Shown here: piece by piece, positions 1 through 8,427 of the stretch | Numbering within the stretch: the stretch's first letter is position 1 | Layout of the letters: each line of letters begins with the position of its first letter | NCBI GenBank assembly: GCA_035765775.1 | Contig: DASTWV010000055.1 | Location: 62,001 to 126,000, forward strand | Source: Actinomycetota bacterium | GTDB taxonomy: Bacteria; Actinomycetota; CADDZG01; JAHWKV01; JAOPZY01 | Reading direction: 5' to 3' | Length of the DNA: 64,000 nt | Notes under the pieces: model-generated | What the model was told of the DNA's origin: nothing | The model's database searches: none | The model's input: the letters and a program-made list of their open reading frames with translations, nothing else | Translations under genes and position numbers: made by a program

Positions 1-5
1 TCCCA

Positions 6-386
6 ATGCCGACGGAGATCGTCGTCGAGGCAGAAGACCGCCCCGGGATGGTGGCGGCCCTGGGCGAACTGCTCGGCCGGGCGCAGGTCAACATCGTGGC
101 CGCCGCCGCCTTCACCTTCGAGCGTCAGGGCTACATCCACCTGGTCCTGGACCACGCCGACCGGGCCATCGAGGCACTCTCCGAGGAGGGCTGGGCGATC
201 CGCAAGGTGCAGGAGGTCATGACCGTCACCCTCGAGGACCAGCCCGGCGAGCTGGGCAGGTTCGCCCGGCGGTTGGCGGACTCCGGCATCAACATCACCA
301 GCCTGTACATCTCCGGTGGGCAGCGGGGCGACAAGGACCTGGTGGTGGGGGTGGACGACCTGCGGGGCGCCCGCGGGCGGGCGTGA
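6..386 (+). CDS. ACT-domain protein (two ACT repeats)
   Basis: The 126-residue protein has two ACT-like halves: residues 3-65 begin EIVVEAEDRPGMVAALGELL and residues 70-120 begin MTVTLEDQPGELGRFARRL. The DRPGM and DQPGEL turns are the usual ligand-binding loops of ACT domains, which bind amino acids or similar small molecules. No catalytic domain is attached, so it may be a stand-alone regulatory or binding protein. The start lies five bases from the window edge and no ribosome binding site can be judged, so an upstream extension cannot be excluded. No partner gene is visible. Confidence 0.75.
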   Translation: MPTEIVVEAEDRPGMVAALGELLGRAQVNIVAAAAFTFERQGYIHLVLDHADRAIEALSEEGWAIRKVQEVMTVTLEDQPGELGRFARRLADSGINITSLYISGGQRGDKDLVVGVDDLRGARGRA

Positions 387-534
387 GTGGGGTGACCGCC
401 GGCCGGCGGACGCCGCCAGAGCGGCGCTGATTACTTCTTTCCCCCTAGCGTCGTTGGTCGTCTAACCACGTCCCTCCCAAGGGAGATTCGGTGTACGATC
501 GGCGGCGGGTGAACTAGCGGAGGGAGGAGTTTCC

Positions 535-846
535 ATGCCAATCGTAGCGACTCAGACGCTTCCGGACGGGACAACCCGGGAGCAGATTCAAGCGGTGGCG
601 GCCAAGATCGTGGCGGGGGGCGCGCCCACGGGCTGCATCTCGCACACCATTTATGAAGAGGGCGGGAAATTCCGGGTGGTGGACGTGTGGGCGAGCGAGG
701 CGGATCTGAACGCCTTCGCGCAGGACCGGCTCATCCCGACCATCGTGGAGATGGCCCAGGCGATGGGCATGGACCCGAGCCAGCTCCCGCAGGCCGAGCC
801 GCCGTCGATCTACGAGGCGGTCGACTACTTCCCACAGGGCCAGTGA
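535..846 (+). CDS. Small protein, possible dimeric alpha/beta-barrel type
   Basis: A 103-residue protein with a strong ribosome binding site (GGAGGGAGGAG about 8 bases before the ATG). Its pattern, an N-terminal strand (PIVATQTL), a helix, then a strand with FRVVDVWASEADLNAFAQDRL, resembles the small dimeric ferredoxin-like barrel proteins (antibiotic monooxygenase/EthD group). That relation is inferred from the pattern only. It has no recognisable catalytic residues and no functional context. It converges on lysS. Confidence 0.6.
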   Translation: MPIVATQTLPDGTTREQIQAVAAKIVAGGAPTGCISHTIYEEGGKFRVVDVWASEADLNAFAQDRLIPTIVEMAQAMGMDPSQLPQAEPPSIYEAVDYFPQGQ

Positions 847-855
847 GGGCCCGCG

Positions 856-2274
856 TCAGTCCTCCGGGCGCAGGGCCGGGAAGAGGATGACGTCCCGGAT
901 CGAGTGGCTGTCGGTGAGGATCATCGCCAGGCGGTCCACGCCCAACCCCAGGCCCCCGGCGGGCGGCATCCCGTACTCGAGCGCAGCCAGGTAGTCCTCG
1001 TCCAGGCGGTGGGCCTCGTCGGCCGGCCCGGCCCGGCCCTCCGCCTGGGCGACGAACGCCGCCCGCTGGATATCGGGATCGTTGAGCTCCGAGTAGGCAG
1101 GGGCAATCTCCATGCCGGCGATCACCAGCTCCAGGTGCTCGGTGAAGCGCGGGTCCGTGCGGTGCGGGCGGGCAAGCGGGGAGACCTCCCGGGGGAAGTC
1201 CATGACGAAGGTGGGCTGGATGAGGGTGTGCTCCACCTTCTTCTCGTAGATCTCCACCAGGCGCTTGCCCCAGCCCCAGGCCGGGTCGAGCGAGATGCCG
1301 AGGCGCTCGCAGTCGGCGATGAGGTCACCGTCGGGGTCGGCCCCCGCCTCCCGGACCAGCTCCACGAGGCGGGCGCGGCGGTAGGGGGCTTCCAGATCGA
1401 TGCCCTCCCCGAAGAACACCGTCGTCTGGCCGGTGACCGCCACCGCCAGCCGGCTGATGAGCCGCTCGAGCAGCGCCGCCATGTCGGTGTAGTCGCCGAA
1501 GGCCTGGTAGGCCTCCAGCATGGTGAACTCGGGATTGTGCTGGGTGGAGACGCCCTCGTTGCGGAAGTTGCGGTTGATCTCGAAGACCTTCTCCATGCCC
1601 CCCACCAGCAGGCGCTTCAGGTACAGCTCCGGAGCGATGCGCAGGTAGAGATCGGCGCCGAGCACCTCGTGGTGGGTGACGAACGGCTTGGCGAGGGCGC
1701 CGCCCGGGATCGGGTGCAGCATGGGGGTCTCGACCTCGACGTAGCCTTCCTCGGTGAGGGCCCGGCGCATCTCGGCCACCAAGGTGGTGCGGGCCACGAC
1801 GATCTCCCGGGCCCGGTCGCTGGTGGCGAGGTCCAGGTACCGGCGCCGGTGGCGGGCCTCCACCCGGGTGATGCCGGTGCGCTTGTCCGGCCACGGCCGC
1901 CGGGACGGGGCCAGGATCTCGAAGCCCTCCACCTGGATCGACAGCTCGCCGGTCCGGGTGGCGATCACCTGTCCCCAGGCCCCCACCCAGTCGCCGACGC
2001 TCAGCTTCTGGAAGTCGGCGAAGCGCTCGCCGAGCCGGCCCTTGGTGGCGAAGAGCTGGACGGTGCCGGCCCAGTCGGCGATGTCGGCGAAGGCCACCCG
2101 GCCCATGTCGCGCACGGTCTGCACCCGCCCGGCCACCCGGTGCTCCTCGCCGGTCTCGCTCCCCGCCGCCAGGCCCCTGTGTCGGGCGACCAGATCGCCC
2201 AGGCCGATGGTGCGGTCGAAGCGGTAGGGCAGGGTCTTCTCGCCGGTCTTCTCGCCGGTCGTCTCCTCGGTCAT
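856..2274 (-). CDS. lysS: Lysyl-tRNA synthetase, class II
   Basis: Charges tRNA-Lys with lysine in the cytoplasm. The 472-residue protein has an N-terminal OB-fold (RVQTVRDMGRVAFADI, about residues 50-150) and a class II catalytic core with motif 2 (FEINRNFRNEG), the FTMLEAY segment and motif 3 (GLGLGVDRLAMI) near the C-terminus. The ATG at 2274 is chosen because it overlaps the coaX stop as ATGA, which implies translational coupling. It is the last gene of a panC-panD-coaX-lysS operon. Residues 6-14 contain the small repeat GEKTGEKT. Confidence 0.96.
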   Translation of the reverse strand: MTEETTGEKTGEKTLPYRFDRTIGLGDLVARHRGLAAGSETGEEHRVAGRVQTVRDMGRVAFADIADWAGTVQLFATKGRLGERFADFQKLSVGDWVGAWGQVIATRTGELSIQVEGFEILAPSRRPWPDKRTGITRVEARHRRRYLDLATSDRAREIVVARTTLVAEMRRALTEEGYVEVETPMLHPIPGGALAKPFVTHHEVLGADLYLRIAPELYLKRLLVGGMEKVFEINRNFRNEGVSTQHNPEFTMLEAYQAFGDYTDMAALLERLISRLAVAVTGQTTVFFGEGIDLEAPYRRARLVELVREAGADPDGDLIADCERLGISLDPAWGWGKRLVEIYEKKVEHTLIQPTFVMDFPREVSPLARPHRTDPRFTEHLELVIAGMEIAPAYSELNDPDIQRAAFVAQAEGRAGPADEAHRLDEDYLAALEYGMPPAGGLGLGVDRLAMILTDSHSIRDVILFPALRPED

Positions 2275-3050
2275 GGCCGGGACTCTACGTTGCGCTCGAA
2301 GATGTGGCGCAGGCCCACCAGGGTGAGTTCGGGCTCGAGGCGGATCGCCGTGTGACACGAGGGCAGCACGGCGGCGGCCAGCCCACCGGTGGCCAGCACC
2401 GACGTCTGGCCGCCCAGCACCTTGGTCATGCGCTCGACCATGCCGTCCACCATGGCGGCGGTGCCCACGATCACGCCCGAGCGCACCGCCTCGACCGTGG
2501 AGCGGCCGATGACACTGGCAGGCGCCACCAGCTCCACCTTCTGGATCTGGGCGGCGACGTCGAAGAGCGCCCCCGCAGAGATCTCCACCCCGGGAACGAT
2601 CGACCCGCCGACGAACTCACCCCGGTCGTTGACGCAGTCGAAGGTGGTGGCGGTGCCGAAGTCGACGACGATCGCCGGCGCCCCCACCAGCTCCACCGCG
2701 GCCACCGCATTGGCGATGCGGTCCGCGCCCACTTCCCGGGGGTGCTCGGTCTTCACCGGCAGCCCGGTGCGGATGCCGGTCTCCACGACCACCGGATCGA
2801 AGTGGAAGTAGCGGGCCACCATCTGGCGCAGGGCCGTGGTCTGCGCCGGGACGACGCTGCCGATCACCACCCCGGTCACCTCCCGGGAGAACGACATCCC
2901 CACCAGCGTGAGGAACTCCTGGAAGATGAGGGCCAGCTCGTCGGCGGTGCGGGCGGGCTCGGTGGACATCCGCCACTGGGCCACCAGCGCCTCCCGCCGG
3001 AACATCCCGATGTGGGTCTGGGTGTTGCCGGTGTCGATCGCCAGCAGCAC
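2271..3050 (-). CDS. coaX: Type III pantothenate kinase
   Basis: Phosphorylates pantothenate with ATP, the first committed step to coenzyme A. The 259-residue sequence shows the N-terminal phosphate loop (AIDTGNTQTHIG), the pantothenate-binding segment (EVGADRIANAVAA), the second acidic motif (VDFGTATTFD) and GGSIVPG, all typical of CoaX. The GTG at 3050 places the start five bases after the panD stop; longer in-frame starts would run through panD. It sits with panC and panD, so pantothenate synthesis and its phosphorylation are co-transcribed. Confidence 0.95.
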   Translation of the reverse strand: MLLAIDTGNTQTHIGMFRREALVAQWRMSTEPARTADELALIFQEFLTLVGMSFSREVTGVVIGSVVPAQTTALRQMVARYFHFDPVVVETGIRTGLPVKTEHPREVGADRIANAVAAVELVGAPAIVVDFGTATTFDCVNDRGEFVGGSIVPGVEISAGALFDVAAQIQKVELVAPASVIGRSTVEAVRSGVIVGTAAMVDGMVERMTKVLGGQTSVLATGGLAAAVLPSCHTAIRLEPELTLVGLRHIFERNVESRP

Positions 3051-3055
3051 CCGGT

Positions 3056-3451
3056 CTAGTCCTCCCGAACCGGGGGAGTGTGAGCGGTTTCGATGTGGGT
3101 GTGCGTGATCGGCCGGTTGGCGGCGTCGACCAGCACCACCCGGGGTTGGTGGGCGGCCGCCTCGGCCTCGTCCATCTCGGCGTAGACGGCGAGGATCACC
3201 TTGTCGCCGGTGGCGACCAGGCGGGCTGCGGCGCCGTTGACCACGACGGCGCCCGACCCCCGGGGGCCCTCGATGAGGTAGGTGGTCAGCCGGGCGCCGT
3301 TGTCCACATCCCACACCGAGACCTGCTCGTAGGGGAGCATGCCGGCGGCGTCCATGAGGTCGCGGTCGAGGCTCAGGCTGCCCTCGTAGTTGACGTTGGC
3401 GTCGGTGATGGTGGCCCGGTGCACCTTGCCGAACAGCAGCGTCCGCTTCAT
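3056..3451 (-). CDS. panD: Aspartate 1-decarboxylase precursor
   Basis: Makes beta-alanine from L-aspartate for pantothenate. The 131-residue proenzyme carries the self-cleavage site in YEGSLSLD: Gly24-Ser25, where Ser25 becomes the pyruvoyl group. This is the conserved position in the family. The start overlaps the panC stop by four bases (ATGA). The C-terminal approximately 15 residues (ITHTHIETAHTPPVRED) extend beyond the usual core and look unstructured. Confidence 0.96.
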   Translation of the reverse strand: MKRTLLFGKVHRATITDANVNYEGSLSLDRDLMDAAGMLPYEQVSVWDVDNGARLTTYLIEGPRGSGAVVVNGAAARLVATGDKVILAVYAEMDEAEAAAHQPRVVLVDAANRPITHTHIETAHTPPVRED

Positions 3452-4344
3452 TGTGCCCTCGGCGCGGCGCCCGGTGCGGTGCCCGCAGGCTCGGCGGCCA
3501 CCTCGAGCGCGACGTTGTCGATCAGCCGGGTGCCGCCGAGGTGGGCGGCGGCGGCCAGGATAGCGGGTGCGTCCAGCCGGCCGAGCGGCACGAACCGGGC
3601 GGCGTCGAACACCTCGACGTACTGCAGGGTGAACGCGGGCTCGGAGGCGATTTCGTCGGCCACCCGGCGGGTGAGGGCAGCGGCGTCCCGCTCCCCGGCC
3701 CGGGCGGCCGACCGGGCGGCGAACAGGCCCCGGGCGAGCGCGGGGGCCGCCCGCCGCTCCTCCCGGGTCAGGTAGGCGTTGCGGCTGGAGCGGGCCAGAC
3801 CGTCGGGCTCCCGGACCGTCGGGCAGCCGACGACCGCCAGGGGGAGGTCGAGGTCGGCCACCACCTGGCGGATGGTGGCCAGCTGCTGGGCGTCCTTCTC
3901 GCCGAAGTACGCCCGGTCCGGGGTGGTGATCGAGAACAGCTTCACGCACACGGTGGCCACGGCGGTGAGGAATCCGGGGCGCCAGCGACCCTCGCCGACC
4001 TCACCGATCGGGCCCACCTGCACCGTCGTGGCGGGCACCCCCACCGGGTACATCTCGGCCACGGATGGGGCGAACAGGTAGTCGGCGCCGTCGGCCGCCA
4101 TGACCGCTGCGTCCGCCTCGAAGCTGCGGGGGTAGCGGTCGAAGTCTTCGCTGGGGCCGAACTGGGTGGGGTTGACGAAAATGGTGCCGACGACGACGTC
4201 GTCCCGTTGCCGGGCGGTGCGCAGCAGTGAGCGGTGGCCGTCGTGGAGGGCGCCCATGGTGGGGACCAGCCCGATGCTGCGCCCCAGCCGGCGTTCGGCG
4301 GCGAGGTCGGCCCGCAGGGCCGCGATGGCGGTGTGGATCTTCAT
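3448..4344 (-). CDS. panC: Pantothenate synthetase
   Basis: Joins pantoate and beta-alanine with ATP. The 298-residue protein has the HIGH-type nucleotide motif in VPTMGALHDGHRSLL, the FVNPTQFGPSEDF pantoate-binding segment, FGEKDAQQL and the KMSKS-like region RSSRNAYL, in the normal order. It is the first gene of the panC-panD-coaX-lysS operon. A good -10 hexamer lies about 50 bases upstream of the ATG. Confidence 0.96.
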   Translation of the reverse strand: MKIHTAIAALRADLAAERRLGRSIGLVPTMGALHDGHRSLLRTARQRDDVVVGTIFVNPTQFGPSEDFDRYPRSFEADAAVMAADGADYLFAPSVAEMYPVGVPATTVQVGPIGEVGEGRWRPGFLTAVATVCVKLFSITTPDRAYFGEKDAQQLATIRQVVADLDLPLAVVGCPTVREPDGLARSSRNAYLTREERRAAPALARGLFAARSAARAGERDAAALTRRVADEIASEPAFTLQYVEVFDAARFVPLGRLDAPAILAAAAHLGGTRLIDNVALEVAAEPAGTAPGAAPRAQ

Positions 4345-4390
4345 GGCGCCCGATCCAGTTCCCTTGCTGTAGCGGATACCGGTCGGGCCC

Positions 4391-4396
4391 AGTATA
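4391..4396 (-). promoter_or_regulatory. -10 element ahead of panC operon
   Basis: Read on the minus strand, these bases are TATACT, a near-consensus SigA-type -10 hexamer, in the 61-bp gap between the PH-like membrane gene and panC. No convincing -35 hexamer stands 17 bases upstream. Transcription would start near 4384, giving a leader of about 40 bases. Confidence 0.5.
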
Positions 4397-4405
4397 CGAA
4401 AGGAC

Positions 4406-4876
4406 CTACGCCATCCAGGCCTGCAGCTGGCGGCGGAGGGCATCGACCTCCTTGCGGTCGTCGTCGGGCCCCCGGGAGGGGGCGCGCAGGTAGGCCCGCC
4501 GGGAGGCGTCGATGCCGAAGGGGCGGCCCTGCTCGGGCACCACCAGGATGCGCCAGCTGTCGAGCTTGCTGACCGGGGGGTCGGCCGTGATCGCCCGCAC
4601 TGCCGCCCAGTCGAGCCGGTGGGTGCGCAGGTAGTTCCGCACCGCGAGGCCCTCCTCGCCCGCCGTGCAGCGCACCCGGATGACCCGCAGGCACACGAAG
4701 GCACCCAGGAGGACCAGCGCCTCCGGCACGAGGGCTCCCCCATGGCGGAATGCGGCCGGGAGGTTCACCAGGGCCAGGAGCCCGAAGGCGACGCCGAAGG
4801 CGGCGGCGAACACGCGCTCGCTGCGGGGGCGCTGCAGGGCGACGGGGACCTTCTCGGCCTTCGGCTTCTTCGGCAT
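4406..4876 (-). CDS. PH-like domain membrane protein
   Basis: A 156-residue protein with a basic N-terminus (MPKKPKAEKVP), two predicted membrane segments (about residues 23-43 and 50-66), then a soluble part with CTAGEEGLAVRNYLRTHRL and DWAAVRAI. That strand pattern is typical of the bacterial PH domain (YdbT/YdbS-like) proteins common in Actinobacteria. It follows folK by 30 bases and so belongs to the folate operon by position. The function is unknown. Confidence 0.8.
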   Translation of the reverse strand: MPKKPKAEKVPVALQRPRSERVFAAAFGVAFGLLALVNLPAAFRHGGALVPEALVLLGAFVCLRVIRVRCTAGEEGLAVRNYLRTHRLDWAAVRAITADPPVSKLDSWRILVVPEQGRPFGIDASRRAYLRAPSRGPDDDRKEVDALRRQLQAWMA

Positions 4877-4906
4877 CAGCTCTCCCAGTCTCGATGCGGT
4901 CTCGGG

Positions 4907-5386
4907 TCAGACCAGCGGGCCGAGGCGGCGCAGACCGCAGGGGTCGGCGCTGGCGAAGGAGCGGAGCGGAGCTCCGGAGGGGAGCACGAGATCGGGGGCG
5001 ATCTCCAGCAGCGGCACGACGACGAAGGAACGCTCGGTGAGACCGGGGTGCGGGACGGTGAGAGCGGCGCTGGCCACCACCTCGTCGCCGTACAGGAGGA
5101 GATCGATGTCGATCTCGCGCGGCCCCCAGTGCTCCCGGTGCTGGCGGCCGAGCTGCTCCTCGACCGCATGGAAGATGCCGAGCAGCTCCGCCGGGGGCAG
5201 GGCGGAGTCCACCGCCGCCACCGCGTTCAGATAGTCGGGCTGGGGCGGACCGAGCGGGTCGCTCTCGTAGACCGACGAGACCGCGGCCGCGGGCAACCCC
5301 CGGGCGGCGAGGGCCTGGACAGCCGACCTCAGGTATTCCTGCCGGTCGCCCAGGTTGGAGCCCAGCCCGACGTAGACCCGGGTCAC
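4907..5386 (-). CDS. folK: 6-hydroxymethyl-7,8-dihydropterin pyrophosphokinase
   Basis: Transfers pyrophosphate from ATP to hydroxymethyl-dihydropterin, the step before dihydropteroate synthase. The 159-residue protein begins [15 protein letters not shown], has VYESDPLG, and the signature HWGPREIDIDLLLYG with the metal-binding acidic residues. The GTG at 5386 overlaps the stop of the folP-folB fusion as GTGA. The order folE, folPB, folK places all late pterin steps in one coupled unit. Confidence 0.95.
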   Translation of the reverse strand: MTRVYVGLGSNLGDRQEYLRSAVQALAARGLPAAAVSSVYESDPLGPPQPDYLNAVAAVDSALPPAELLGIFHAVEEQLGRQHREHWGPREIDIDLLLYGDEVVASAALTVPHPGLTERSFVVVPLLEIAPDLVLPSGAPLRSFASADPCGLRRLGPLV

Positions 5387-6591
5387 CGGGTGCGCACCAC
5401 CTCGACGGCGATGTCCCGGGCGCCCAGCGCGCGGGCGGCCTGTGGTTTGGCGACCCGCACCACGGCCCGGGTCACACCCGCCTCGGCCAGGACCGCGGCA
5501 GCCAGCCGCCCGGCGAGCGTTTCGATCAGGTCGTAGCGCTGCTGGGTGGCCACCGATCTCAGCGTGGCCGCCAGGCGGCTGTAGTCCAAGGCCGCGCTCA
5601 GATCGTCGGAGTGGGCGGCGGGGGCCAGGTCGAGCCAGGCCTCGACGTCGATGAGGAACGGCTGGCCCTTGGCCTGCTCCTCCGGGTGGACGCCGTGGAA
5701 GGCGAAGACCTCGAGGCCGCGCAGCACCACGCGGTCCGCCGGCGGGGTGGCCTTCCCCACCGAGGCGATGGCCTCGGTCATGCGCACCGCCCGGACGGCA
5801 GCCTGCACGTCGTGTACCCGCACCACTGCCGCCCCGTGGGCGACGCACCAGGCGACCACCGCCAGCGTGGCTTCCAGCCGGTCCTCCACACCCAGGCCGA
5901 GGGCGGTGCCGATGAACGACTTCCGGGAGGGACCCACCAGCACCGGATAGCCCAGTGCACCGAGGGTCCGCAGGTGATGGAGGAGCGCGAGGTTGTGCTG
6001 GAGCGTCTTGCCGAAACCGATGCCGGGGTCGAGGGCGACGCACTCCCGCGGGATGCCGGCGGCCTCGGCGGTGACCGCCCAGCCGGCGAGGGCGGCGGTG
6101 ACGTCGCTCACCACGTCGCCATAGCGGGGGTGCTCCTGCATGGTGCGGGGCTCACCCAGCATGTGCATGAGGACCACGCCGGCACCGCTGGCTTGGACCA
6201 GGGGCGTCATGGCCATGTCGGCCCGGAGGGCGGAGACGTCGTTGACGATCACCGCTCCGGCCTCGAGGGCTGCCTGCGCCACGGCTGCCTTGGTGGTGTC
6301 GATCGAGATCGCCACCGGGGACTGCGCGGCCAGGGCCCGGATCACCGGGACCACCCGGGCCGCCTCCTCCGCCTCACTGACCGGCTCGGCGCCCGGGCGG
6401 GTGGACTCACCGCCGACGTCGATGATGTCCGCACCGCCGGCGACCATCGCCAGGGCGTGCTCCACGGCGGCGGCCGGGTCCAGGAACTGGCCCCCGTCGG
6501 AGAAGGAGTCGGGCGTGACGTTGAGGACGCCCATGATGAGCGTGCGCTCGCCGGTGGGGAGCAGGCGGTCCCCGCAGCGCCAGCCGCTCAC
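5383..6591 (-). CDS. folP-folB: Fused dihydropteroate synthase / dihydroneopterin aldolase
   Basis: A single 402-residue reading frame holds two folate enzymes. Residues 1 to about 275 are Fol[50 protein letters not shown] and GPSRKSF are the pterin and pABA site motifs. Residues from about 285 to the end are Fol[20 protein letters not shown], the LDYSRL segment and the ETLAGRLA helix with its catalytic region. No stop or restart lies between the two parts. FolP and FolB are usually separate genes in Actinobacteria. The GTG at 6591 overlaps the folE stop as GTGA. Confidence 0.94.
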   Translation of the reverse strand: MSGWRCGDRLLPTGERTLIMGVLNVTPDSFSDGGQFLDPAAAVEHALAMVAGGADIIDVGGESTRPGAEPVSEAEEAARVVPVIRALAAQSPVAISIDTTKAAVAQAALEAGAVIVNDVSALRADMAMTPLVQASGAGVVLMHMLGEPRTMQEHPRYGDVVSDVTAALAGWAVTAEAAGIPRECVALDPGIGFGKTLQHNLALLHHLRTLGALGYPVLVGPSRKSFIGTALGLGVEDRLEATLAVVAWCVAHGAAVVRVHDVQAAVRAVRMTEAIASVGKATPPADRVVLRGLEVFAFHGVHPEEQAKGQPFLIDVEAWLDLAPAAHSDDLSAALDYSRLAATLRSVATQQRYDLIETLAGRLAAAVLAEAGVTRAVVRVAKPQAARALGARDIAVEVVRTR

Positions 6592-7151
6592 CGGCCGGCG
6601 ATCAGGCGCATGGCCTCTTCCCGGGTGGCGGCGCTGGTGCGCAGGGCGCCCCGGACCACCGAGGTCACCATGGTGGCCCCGGGCTTGCGCACCCCGCGGA
6701 TGGCCATGCACAGGTGCTCCGCCTCCACCACCACGATGACGCCCCGGGGTTCCAAGCGGGTGGCGAGGGCGTCGGCGATCTGCACGGTCAGGCGTTCCTG
6801 CACCTGCGGGCGGCGGGCGGCGACCTCCACCACCCGGGCGAGCTTGGACAGCCCGGTGATCTGCCCCCGGGCGTTGGGCACGTAGCCGACGTGCGCCCGC
6901 CCGAGGAAGGGGAGCAGGTGGTGCTCGCAGAACGAGACCAGCGGGATGTCCCGGAGCAGGATCAGCTCGTCGTATTCCGAGACGAAGCTGACATCCAGCT
7001 CGGCGGCGGGATCCGAGCCGATGCCCGAGAAGACCTCCTGGTACATGCGGGCGACCCGGGCGGGGGTCTCGAGGAGATCCGGCCGGCCGGCGTCCTCCCC
7101 GATGGCGGTGAGGAGGGTCCGGACGGCGGCCTCGATGCTGGGCTGGTCCAC
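6588..7151 (-). CDS. folE: GTP cyclohydrolase I
   Basis: Converts GTP to 7,8-dihydroneopterin triphosphate, the entry to folate synthesis. The sequence has the zinc and active-site motif [39 protein letters not shown] and [12 protein letters not shown]. The zinc ligands are the Cys and His of CEHH plus the Cys of HLCM. The GTG at 7151 ([10 protein letters not shown]) gives 187 residues, a normal length. A longer frame up to 7241 would overlap the upstream YciI gene. The start is moderately sure. Confidence 0.93.
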   Translation of the reverse strand: MDQPSIEAAVRTLLTAIGEDAGRPDLLETPARVARMYQEVFSGIGSDPAAELDVSFVSEYDELILLRDIPLVSFCEHHLLPFLGRAHVGYVPNARGQITGLSKLARVVEVAARRPQVQERLTVQIADALATRLEPRGVIVVVEAEHLCMAIRGVRKPGATMVTSVVRGALRTSAATREEAMRLIAGR

Positions 7152-7186
7152 TGTGCTATCCGCGAGCCGGCGTGCGGCTGCCGCCC

Positions 7187-7501
7187 TCAGGCGTCCTCGA
7201 AGAGGACCCGGTTCAGCTTGCGAACCGTGTAGGAGGTCCACACCTTGTGGCGCCAGTACACGTCGGTCTCGACGATCGCCCGGGCGGCATCCTCGCTCCC
7301 GACTGCCAGCACCAGCAGCGAGGCGCTCAGGTCCTCGAAGGCGCCGCCCAGCACCAGGGCGCCCTCGTCGCTCAGCATCGCCAGGCGGGTGAGGTGGGCC
7401 TCCCGGTGGGGGGCGCGCTTGGTGGCGGCGTCCGGGGCGTAGGTGGCCTCCACGGCGAAGCAGGCCTCAATGGCGGCACCGTGGCGCAGGTCGGCGGGCA
7501 T
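7187..7501 (-). CDS. YciI-like protein
   Basis: A 104-residue protein with the ferredoxin-like YciI layout: [24 protein letters not shown] and a C-terminal [21 protein letters not shown]. In YciI proteins the His-Asp pair near RxxHLxxL forms a putative active site; here REAHL is present. The ATG at 7501 is chosen because upstream in-frame codons give no conserved residues. It lies just upstream of folE, 35 bases apart, and may be co-transcribed with it. The substrate is unknown. Confidence 0.85.
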   Translation of the reverse strand: MPADLRHGAAIEACFAVEATYAPDAATKRAPHREAHLTRLAMLSDEGALVLGGAFEDLSASLLVLAVGSEDAARAIVETDVYWRHKVWTSYTVRKLNRVLFEDA

Positions 7502-7607
7502 GGGCCCGATTCTGCCACGGGCATGCCTGCAGCCTCGCCCGGCAACCGGTTGAATAGGGCGATCGGGGGGCAGGATCGGCCATGTCTGGCTGGGAAGGAG
7601 CTTTTGG

Positions 7608-8348
7608 ATGGGCAACGCCGTGGTGCACTTCAACATCAGCGGCCCCGAGCCGTACGAGCTGGAGCGCTTCTACACCAGCCTCTTCGGCTGGGCCCTCGAC
7701 GACACCGGCATGGACTATGCCCTGGTGGACACCCAGGCGGGGCACGGGATCAACGGCGGCATCGGCCCGTCGGGCGACGCACCCGCGGGGGTGACGATCT
7801 ACGTCGCGGTGGACGATCTGGTGGCCACCATGGGCACCGCGGTCGGCCTGGGGGCATCGGTGGTGCTGGAACCCTTCGAGCTCCCCGGGGTCGTCTCCCT
7901 GGCGATGTTCGTGGACCCCTGGGGCCACCCGATCGGCCTGGTGGGCCCCCGGCCGGATGGCAGTAAGGCTCCCGAGCCCTCCCCGGGCGAGGGCCTGGGC
8001 GTGTCCTGGTTCGAGATCATGGGCCCGGACACCGACGCCCAGGCGGCGTTCTACCGCGATCTCTTCGGCTGGGAGATCGAGAGGTTCCCCGGCGCACCGA
8101 TCGACTACCGGGAGGTGCACACCAACGCCGGGGGCATCAACGGCGGCATGGGCACCCCGCCGGCGGGGCCCGCCTACCAGACGGTGTACGTCTCCTCGCC
8201 CGACGTGGGGGCCACGCTGGCCAGGGCTGAGGAGCTGGGCGCCAAGACGCTCATGGGGCCCGAGACGATGCCGGGTGGGCCGGAGGTGGCCATGTTCCAG
8301 GACCCCCACGGCAACGTCTTCGGACTTTTCCGGGCGAACCCCGGGTAG
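7608..8348 (+). CDS. VOC family protein, two glyoxalase-like modules
   Basis: The 246-residue protein is two tandem copies of a VOC half: residues 4-118 (HFNISGPEPYELERFYTSLF ... DPWGHPIGLV) and residues 132-243 (FEIMGPDTDAQAAFYRDLFG ... DPHGNVFGLF). Each copy ends in the D-x-x-G-x-x-x-G-L strand that normally supplies metal or substrate contacts. The family includes lyases, dioxygenases and binding proteins, and the substrate cannot be told. A GGAAGGAG site precedes the ATG. It converges on ftsH across a strong terminator. Confidence 0.88.
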   Translation: MGNAVVHFNISGPEPYELERFYTSLFGWALDDTGMDYALVDTQAGHGINGGIGPSGDAPAGVTIYVAVDDLVATMGTAVGLGASVVLEPFELPGVVSLAMFVDPWGHPIGLVGPRPDGSKAPEPSPGEGLGVSWFEIMGPDTDAQAAFYRDLFGWEIERFPGAPIDYREVHTNAGGINGGMGTPPAGPAYQTVYVSSPDVGATLARAEELGAKTLMGPETMPGGPEVAMFQDPHGNVFGLFRANPG

Positions 8349-8385
8349 CCCCGGCGCCCCGAGGCCCCAAGGCGCAGAGAACCAA

Positions 8386-8411
8386 AAGCGGCCCCCCGGA
8401 GGGGGCCGCTT
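8386..8411. terminator. Bidirectional terminator between VOC gene and ftsH
   Basis: An 11-bp perfect stem (AAGCGGCCCCC / GGGGGCCGCTT) with a four-base loop lies in the 79-bp gap between two convergent genes. The stem starts with A-tracts on the plus side and ends with T on the other, so it can act in both directions. Confidence 0.8.
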
Positions 8412-8427
8412 GCCTGCTTGGGGTTGG

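Noticed and set aside
904-2355. 483-residue open frame on the plus strand opposite lysS
   Set aside because: Antisense shadow caused by high GC. It has no ribosome binding site or family motifs, while lysS has all its motifs. The same applies to long antisense frames opposite folP-folB, cobT, cobU-cobC, thiC, egtB and others.
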